Below the pieces are notes generated by a model. The model was not told the origin of the DNA, did not search any database, and saw only the letters and a list, made by a program, of their open reading frames with translations. The translations under genes and the position numbers were made by a program. From positions 112,416-170,275 of the forward strand of contig QEOQ01000267.1 in assembly GCA_010279815.1 (NCBI GenBank): a stretch of DNA of 57,860 bases, read 5' to 3'. Shown piece after piece: positions 51,936 through 57,860 of the stretch; the first letter of the stretch is position 1, and each line of letters begins with the position of its first letter. Source of the stretch: Brachionus plicatilis (taxonomy: Eukaryota; Rotifera; Eurotatoria; Ploima; Brachionidae).

Positions 51936-52801
51936 TTTATTAACTTTATAATATTTTTTACAAACAAATTTATTTTTATTTTATTGACTTTATTGAACAC
52001 ATTTAGCAGTCACGTCAATAGCTCGATTTGAAGAAACAACAAACAATATTGACTTAACTTCTTTAGACCGACATTGGGACCAATTTAATTTTTTTCAATA
52101 TTTTTTTTCCATTTTAATATAAATCTTTTTTACCTCTTCGTTTATTTGTTAAATAAATTTTCATTAAATTTCCGATTAAATTTTTTTTTTGTCTTAAGAA
52201 ACGGATACAAAATAATCGGGGATAATTTCCTGTTAAATTTATTTTTTATTTAGTTATTTTTCGGATACAATATATTTTGGAAATAATTTTCTACGGGAAT
52301 AAATAAAAAAAGGATAATTTCCAGTAAAAAAAAATTGAGGAATAAAAAAAACCGGGATAATTTACAATTAATCTTTTTTTAAGATCGATTCAGACACGGA
52401 ATGAGACAGACGTTGCCGTCAGAGACAACAACTTTATTTTTAGATACCGCTATTTTTAATAAATTTTTAATATCTCAATAAAAATTAAATTATAATTAAA
52501 AATAAAAATAACATTTAAATAAAAATACATCTCAATTAAAATTTAATAAAATAAAAATAGAAGAAAATAATAGATTTTTTTTATTTAATTAAGTTAGATA
52601 TTTTTTTAATAAAAAAGATGCTTTTTTTAATTAGATTTCTTTTTATTAAAATTAGCCAAAAGTTTATCAACATTAGCAGTGAGAAAAATTTTCGGACTTC
52701 AAAAATTAGATTTATTTAAAGAATAAAATTAAAATTTTTTTTATTAAAACATTTTGTATTAATTCGCATGCAAAGTAGAGTATATAATTATCCAAAATAC
52801 C
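51936..52801. other. gene-free stretch
   Basis: AT-rich. GGATAATTT words recur at 52220, 52265, 52310 and 52360 but no coding is supported. Confidence 0.4.
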
Positions 52802-53315
52802 TTAAAAACAAAAAATTAAAACTTTTGTAAAAAAGACATAGCACCAGAAGGCTAAGTAATTTAAATTGACCGATTAGAATTATATTAATTCACTTATCTA
52901 GTGCTTAAATAAAAAAAATCATCTACAATAACTCACCAAAAACGAGCTGAATGAAGTCATAAAACCTTCTTTGATTAGGTCTGACATTCCACCGTACTCA
53001 TCTTCGTCAATTTGCTGAAAAGAAATACAGTAAACATACACAAACAAAACATTTAACAAACAAAATCTTTAAAATAAATATTTTTTAATTTTATTTAATT
53101 TTTACTTTTAAATTTAGTTACGAAAGAATGGCAAATATTCCTTTAAAGCCAAGAATGCCCCAGACTAAACCCAAAATGACGCCCAGTATTTGTCTAATCC
53201 AATAGACCACATCCAAAAACTCGTCTTTGTCATCCCACACTGATTTAGACTTGAATGCTTTGTTGAACAATTTGGAAAAACGTTCAGTAAAGGCTGACTT
53301 TTTTTTCGTGTCCAT
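52802..53315 (-). CDS. RAB5IF: RAB5IF/OPTI-like small membrane protein
   Basis: Exons 53315-53122 and 53066-52937, then a last exon ending about 52802. The protein starts MDTKKKSAFTERFSKLFNKA, then VWDDKDEFLDVVYWIRQILG, VILGLVWGILGFKGI, FCLLNVLFVYVYCI, QIDEDEYGGMSDLIKEGFMT. RAB5IF has the matching WEDKDEFLDVIYWFRQI..V.LG..WG and QIDEEEYGG...L.KEGFMTSF. It is an ER membrane protein of the multipass translocon partner group, first named as a Rab5 interactor. The 55-bp intron (GTAACT...AAAG) keeps frame. The last-exon splice is uncertain: FWCYVFFTKVL is a good helix but the phase is off by one. ATG 53315 follows an AG by two bases. Neuroguidin ends 123 bp upstream on the same strand. Confidence 0.85.
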
Positions 53316-53438
53316 TCTAATTTGGTAAAAAATAATTTTCTCGTGTAACCTTTTCAAAAAACTAGATATTCAACTCTAGTTTTTATGTTAAAAAAGAAAA
53401 GAAAAAATAATTTATTATTTTTATTAATTTTGAATATT

Positions 53439-54569
53439 TTATGTGTATCTAATCTTTTTTTTCTTTTTCAAATTTTTTCCTTTCTTGCCATGCTTGGCAA
53501 CTTTGGCCTTTTTCTTTTCCTTTCTGGCGCTCAAATAATCTTCGGCATTTAAGTTATCATCAAGCAACAAACGAGCATCGTCGAATGAAGCAAGCGAGTC
53601 CAAATTGGTGCCGCGCTTCAAACGTTTTATTCTTAACTAAAAAAAAATTTAAATAAAATTAAAAAAATTAAAAATAGAATTTTAAAAAATTTAAAAAAAA
53701 ATTCAATTCCTAGTACCATTTCTTTTTTGGTCATGGGTGTTCGGACAAAATTCTCTTCTTCATACTCAATCTTGTGCTTGTGTTCATTGCTTTCTGTCTC
53801 AATGGTATTCGCATAGCTATCTTTAATTTCCTCCGGTGCCCCGGAATACTCGTTCTCAATCTCTTTCATAATTGAGCTGCCCATGGCTCGCCGCTTGAGC
53901 CGTTCGATCTCTCTTTTGGCTTTTTCTTCCGGTGTTTGATCAATATCTTTAAAATATTTGGTTTAGAATTTTTTTAGAATTAAAAATTTGTGTCTTACCA
54001 TTGTAAACTGGGGCAAGTTTCGGTGGTCTATATATTCCGTCTTTTTTGCCATCTTGATCTTGATCTTCATCATTTTTTCGCAAAACATCATCGTCTTCAT
54101 CCTTTAAATATTTTTTAATTTTTAATAAAATTTAAAAAATAAAAAAAACTTCTTGATCTGATTTTTCGAATGCATCAGCATTTGCTTTGAAGCTAAGTGG
54201 GTGCTGTTCGTCGCTGGTCACATTAGAAGCCATTTTTAGCAATTTATCAATTTGGTACTTGAGCTTGAACTCAATCGATTTTGTCTTTTCCAAAACCTGA
54301 ATTTAAATTCGTTTTTAATTAAAATTAAATTTAAAATAAATTTTTTTTTACACATCTCAGCTCAGCTAATCTTTGAACACACGGATTGCCATTTATTTTC
54401 TTACCACTTGTTTTCAAGTAAGTCAAATTCAGCAAATTTGTTAGATACTCGATCAAAAGCATGTTTTTCATTGACAAAAAACTTATTCCCTATTAACCAA
54501 ATAGTTATTATTAGAAAAAAAATTATTTAAAAATTTCCCTCTGTTTTTTGACATCACTTTTTTTGCCAT
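53439..54569 (-). CDS. NGDN: neuroguidin (Sas10/Utp3/C1D family)
   Basis: Six proposed exons: 54569-54558, 54489-54352, 54296-54150, 54101-53999, 53946-53717, 53636-53439, with introns of 47-80 bp, all GT...AG and in phase. Protein order matches neuroguidin: GISFLSMKNMLLIEYLTNLL (human GLSFLEVKDQLLLMYL), RLAELRCVLEKTKSIE..LKYQIDKLL, HPLSFKA, GIYRPPKLAPVYN, KREIERLKRRAMGSSIMKEI, YSGAPEEIKD, HKIEYEEENFVRTPMTKKEM, RGTNLDSLASFDD, then a basic end. Neuroguidin/Lcp5 acts in U3/SSU processome rRNA processing and in eIF4E-linked translational control. The first exon (MAKK only) is the weakest join; other family members have about 45 residues there, so the true start may differ. Two rRNA-processing genes (this and UTP6) are in the window but far apart. 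Confidence 0.88.
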
Positions 54570-54683
54570 TGCATTTCAATTACAAAAAATAAACCGAAAA
54601 TAGCTCAGCAGCTACAAAGCAAAAGATCAAAATTAAAATTATTTAATTTTTTTTCTTGCCTTCTGTTCTGAGTTTAAATTTTT

Positions 54684-55038
54684 TTAAAATTGAATAATCA
54701 AAAAAAAAAATTCCTGATACACTAAAATAAATTATCTGAAACTTAGATATTTAAAAAAAATTAGATAAAATGAAAAAATAAAAGTCACCAATTATTTCTA
54801 TTTTCTTCAATATATCTAAAATTTTTAGTCCTGAATTTTGGCCTGTTCTGGAAAATAGTCCGACACAAAAGTGATGCTCCAAAGTGGTTAAATCTTTTCT
54901 TAGAATTACCTTTCCATTATCGATTGAGTCAGCGTTTTGATTGAAATCGTCAAGAATTCTTTCAATCATTGGGCAAAATTGGCTTAAATTTTTGCTCAAC
55001 TCGCTGCTAAGTCCATTTAGATCATTTTCTATAGTCAT
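54684..55038 (-). CDS. small conserved-looking protein, unidentified
   Basis: ATG 55038 (MTIENDLNGLSSELSKNLSQ, FCPMIERILDDFNQNADSID, NGKVILRKDLTTLEHHFCVG, then LKILDILKKIEII). Exon 1 ends at 54789 with a GTGACT donor. Exon 2 at 54721 (VYQEFFFLIIQF, stop 54684) is a plausible join, giving about 97 residues. All-helical, with heptads, like a small complex subunit. I cannot name it. An AG lies 6 bases before the ATG (CCAAATAG-ATAAAA-ATG). It starts the minus-strand row with neuroguidin (115 bp downstream) and RAB5IF, and diverges from RPA3 across 215 bp. Confidence 0.6.
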
Positions 55039-55253
55039 TTTTATCTATTTGGAAAAATTAAGTTTTAATTCTAGTCGAGAAAGAAACATGCTATTTAAAT
55101 TCATAATTTAAACAAAAAAATTTCTATATGCAGGTATTTAAATAAGTGCTAAAGTTAATTTAATTTTTATTAAAAAAAAAAATGTTTAAAAATTTTAATA
55201 AATTTCATTATTTTTATAAATTTTAGAGTGTGCTTTTTTTGAAAAACAATAAA
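55039..55253. promoter_or_regulatory. divergent promoter region
   Basis: The 215 bp between the unknown gene (minus) and RPA3 (plus) must serve both directions. Each side has an AG acceptor shortly before its ATG (55045 side on the minus strand, TTTTAG at 55221-55226 on the plus strand). No TATA-like element stands out from the A/T background. Confidence 0.4.
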
Positions 55254-55706
55254 ATGTCTGAATCGATTTTTACCAGAGTAAACGGTGAAATGCTTTACTC
55301 GCTTAGAGGTCAGAATGTCTGCATGATGGGAAAATTAAATAAAGTAAAGAATAAAATTAAAAAATTGGAACTTTTTTTATCTCATTTTTAAAGTTAGCTC
55401 CCGATCAAATGTCGTTCGAGATTACTGCGCCTGACAATAAAAACGTTCTCGTTAAATTGAGAACTCCAACCAGGGAAATGCTGAGTGATTTTATTGAGGT
55501 GTATGGAAGTGTTGATGAACAAGGAAACATAGTTTGTATGAACTACACTACTTTTGAACCGTCTGTCTACGAAAATTTTGGTAGTTTTAATTTTTTAATT
55601 TCTAATTTTAATTTTAATTTATTTTTTTGGTTAAGATATGGATTTGTATAATGAAACCATTCAAATGATTCACCAATTGCCAAAGCACTATATTCAAGCA
55701 GTTTGA
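55254..55706 (+). CDS. RPA3: replication protein A 14-kDa subunit
   Basis: Exons 55254-55343, 55394-55580 and 55636-55706 (introns 50 and 55 bp, in phase) give about 115 residues, the usual RPA3 length. Reads SIFTRVNGEMLYSLRGQNVC (human [20 protein letters not shown]), MMGKLNK, MSFEITAPDNKNVLVKL, DFIEVYGSVDEQGNIVCMNY, then DMDLYNETIQMIHQLPKHYI (human [20 protein letters not shown]). It is a single OB-fold. RPA3 is the smallest subunit of the single-strand DNA-binding trimer in nuclear replication and repair. A TTTTAG acceptor 28 bases before the ATG could take a cis or trans leader. Confidence 0.9.
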
Positions 55707-55858
55707 GAGGAAGTACATTTAAAAAAAGACTTTAATTTTGTGAATATTTTTTTTATGAATTTTTATCAATAAAACAAATCGATAATGTAAAATATTTTTT
55801 CTTTTTATCTATTTGGTCTTAAAGCAGCAAATATTTTATTTCAGAATTATTTCAAAAA

Positions 55859-56020
55859 ATGCATCTTTGGTGGTATTGTCTGATAATTGCATTTTGTCAT
55901 CATGCTAGAAATGAAAGAGTGAAGGAAATGTCTGCTTTTCGTTTACTAGAAGAGAAAGAGGTGCAAAACCTACTTCATCCGGAGAATTCTAAAATAAAAC
56001 ATTCGAGGCATTTCCAATAA
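55859..56020 (+). CDS. 53-residue ORF downstream of RPA3, unknown
   Basis: ATG 55859, TAA 56020. Reads MHLWWYCLIIAFCHHARNER, then VKEMSAFRLLEEKEVQNLLH, then PENSKIKHSRHFQ. The first 15 residues are a short hydrophobic anchor or signal, the rest a charged helix. A strong acceptor (TATTTCAG at 55837-55844) lies 14 bases before the ATG, and RPA3 ends 152 bp upstream on the same strand. That is the same geometry as COA8-COQ10 and neuroguidin-RAB5IF. Composition is much less A/T-biased than its surroundings. No family recognised. Confidence 0.5.
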   Translation: MHLWWYCLIIAFCHHARNERVKEMSAFRLLEEKEVQNLLHPENSKIKHSRHFQ

Positions 56021-56306
56021 TTTAGAAAATTAAATTTATTTTTTTTTTTTCATTTTTCCTATCTCAATATTAGATGATGCATCAAAATTTTCTGTAATTT
56101 TTTTCATGAGGTTAATACAATGAAAATAAAGAGAATTTTAAGAATATTTTTTTTTTCGCGATTAGTTTAAAAATGTTGTCGCATTAAATTAAAGTGATAA
56201 TTTTTGTAAATAACTAAATATATTTTCAAAAATCAGAAAGATTATTTAATAACTTGAAAATATTTAAATTTTCATTAAATTCATTAAAAAAATTTAAATA
56301 TTTTTT

Positions 56307-57014
56307 GGCCCTACCGTGTTATGTGAGCTGAGTTCACGAAAATGTGTGAACTTGACTAATTTTTTTGTTTTCGTGATCTCAGCTCACCTGTAAAAAATTA
56401 TTTGATCTTCAGATCACGTGTAATGAGCTTAATTTTTGTGATCTTTGTTTTGTGATCTTAAATTTTAATTTAATAATGACTGACCAAATATGCATCGATT
56501 ATAAAATTATAATTATTATAATATAATTTAAATTAATAACTTGGAAACGTCGGAAGCTCCATAAGTCAAAAGCTCAAAAAAACAAATAAATTATTTTATA
56601 TTATTGCATTATTACTATTTTTATTTTTTATTTATTTATTTGTTTTCTGTACCGAGCTAAAGCTCCTTCAGAATAAGTTAAAAAATAAAATAAAAAAAAA
56701 TAAAATAAAAATGAAATAAAATAAAAATAAAATTAAAGTTAATAAAATAAGATAAAAAAAAAGAATCAAAATTAAGTAAATAAGCTAAAAAAAATGAAAG
56801 TTGAAATTTTTGATTTTTATTTGTATCATAATCAAGAAAATAAACTATGTTAATCAATTATTCAATTATTTTAAGATCACATAAATTTTAATTCGTGATC
56901 TGAAGATCACTTAATTTTTTATTTTCTCTCCAGGTGAGCTGAGATCACGAAAACAAAAAAATTTGTCAAGTTCACACATTTTCGTGAACTCAGCTCACAT
57001 AACAGGGTAGGGCC
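56307..57014. mobile_element. Merlin-like MITE
   Basis: Ends GGCCCTACCGTGTTATGTGA and complement of GGCCCTACCCTGTTATGTGA. 8-bp target duplication TATTTTTT (56299-56306, 57015-57022). Subterminal words GAGCTGAGTTCACGAAAATG and GATCTCAGCTCAC mirror the layout of the Merlin element at 1222 (TTATGTGACC..GGTCACGAAAAATGTGAC). No coding; it holds hairpin-repeat copy 4. Confidence 0.85.
56615..56810 (+). repeat. interspersed hairpin repeat, copy 4
   Basis: Box 56645-56673 (TTCTGTACCGAGCTAAAGCT, CCTTCAGAA) with the same A-rich tract and tail as copy 3. It lies inside the MITE at 56307-57014, so it moved after that MITE arrived. Confidence 0.88.
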
Positions 57015-57022
57015 TATTTTTT

Positions 57023-57860
57023 TTGTTAATTTGAACTTATACTATTTTTTATTTTATTAAAAGTTAAAATATTTTAAATTTTTTGGACTAGTTTTAAATG
57101 TTATTGCTTAAGACGAAAAATTTCTTTATCTACATTTATTTCTTCATAGAAAAAATAATAATTTGAAGAGCCTTTTTTAATCATTCTTTATATTTCGAAA
57201 TGTAAGCATTTTAATCATTAGTAGATTAAATATACTAAAAAAAATTGAAAACGAACTTTTAATTAATAGATGATTAATTTTTTTGTTTATTTTTTGGTCT
57301 ACAAAATCTTTTAAAATAAATAGATTATTACGCTGTATAATAACTTTGAATTAGAAAATTTTGATCATATTTTTTTTTGATAGCGCATCAGTAACTTTTT
57401 ATTTTAGATAGAAACTAATCTAAATAATCAAATTATCGTGTAGTTTTTAATATTAAAATTTTAAATAAAAGAACATACAATATTTTTTTTAGTATCATCC
57501 ATTGAAAAAAAATTCAATTTTTTTGGTATAATTCAGATCAGTGATATACTTGTATTCCAATAAATCAATCATTAAAAGTTTGAAAAGGAATTATTACCTT
57601 GGCAAAAAAATTTTTTCACAGATAACACTTACTTTGTGTTGAAAAGGAGGATTTGAAAATGACCTTTGATTGATTGACGAATAAAAAAAAACTATAGATT
57701 AAAGAAAAAATTTATAGAATAAGAAAATAATATATAGCATATATTTATTTGTTTTTTTTAAGTGTAACAATTGCAACTATAGTATAAAAAAATTGCAGTA
57801 TAGACATTATTTTTTTTAAAATTACATAAAAAAATTAAAAATGACAAAAAAAAGTTAGAA
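57023..57860. other. gene-free right end
   Basis: AT-rich; no supported feature to the window edge. Confidence 0.45.

Overview
The window looks like nuclear DNA from a small AT-rich animal. Evidence: Pol III-type 5S rRNA genes, protein genes of clear animal type (UTP6, TMC-like channel, COA8, COQ10, neuroguidin, RAB5IF, RPA3), tiny introns of about 40-70 bp with T-rich 3' ends, and a large load of animal DNA transposons (Merlin, Tc1/mariner, pogo/Tigger, hAT, MULE). The tiny introns, extreme AT content and a glutamate-for-histidine RING protein would suit a monogonont rotifer, but I hold that only weakly. Splice acceptors a few bases before several start codons, and same-strand gene pairs about 100-150 bp apart, suggest possible spliced-leader trans-splicing and short operons.

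Layout. 1-127: 5' end of UTP6 (minus). 661-5191: two outward-facing 5S genes as the tips of a 434-bp inverted repeat around a Merlin relic and a damaged TMC-like gene. 5.9-6.7 kb: decayed saposin-domain gene with an internal duplication. 7.6-9.2 kb: Tc1/mariner element with a broken transposase. 13.2-13.9 kb: intronless PAP2/Aur1-like lipid enzyme. 16.8-18.3 kb: a 745-bp perfect-looking palindrome and a 153-bp MITE. 19.9-21.5 kb: intronless RING-type protein. 21.7-22.4 kb: dead Tc1 fragment. 23.5-24.0 kb: secreted peptide of four near-identical 30-residue cysteine modules. 24.1-26.3 kb: pogo/Tigger element and a zinc-finger relic between 125-bp direct repeats. 26.55-30.27 kb: MULE with 8-bp target duplication, a Ulp1-like protease, a transposase fragment, and BEN-domain and EamA-like pieces that look captured. 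30.7-32.5 kb: hAT foldback made of about 30-bp repeats, inserted in a MULE relic. 33.2-34.8 kb: acyltransferase with a broken N-terminus. 35.57-39.65 kb: Tigger element containing two further Tc1-type elements, one a full palindrome, one itself holding a hAT MITE. 39.7-44.7 kb: more TIR elements and a MULE relic split by a hAT MITE.

The right end is the conserved gene zone: COA8-COQ10 (plus, 98 bp apart, both mitochondrial), a prolyl-tRNA deacylase-like gene, then the minus-strand row unknown small gene - neuroguidin - RAB5IF, divergent from RPA3 - small ORF (plus). The last kilobase holds a Merlin-like MITE carrying a copy of an interspersed hairpin repeat found at least four times in the window.

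All calls come from reading translations by eye. Exon joins are proposed from reading frame and splice-site consensus, not from transcripts.
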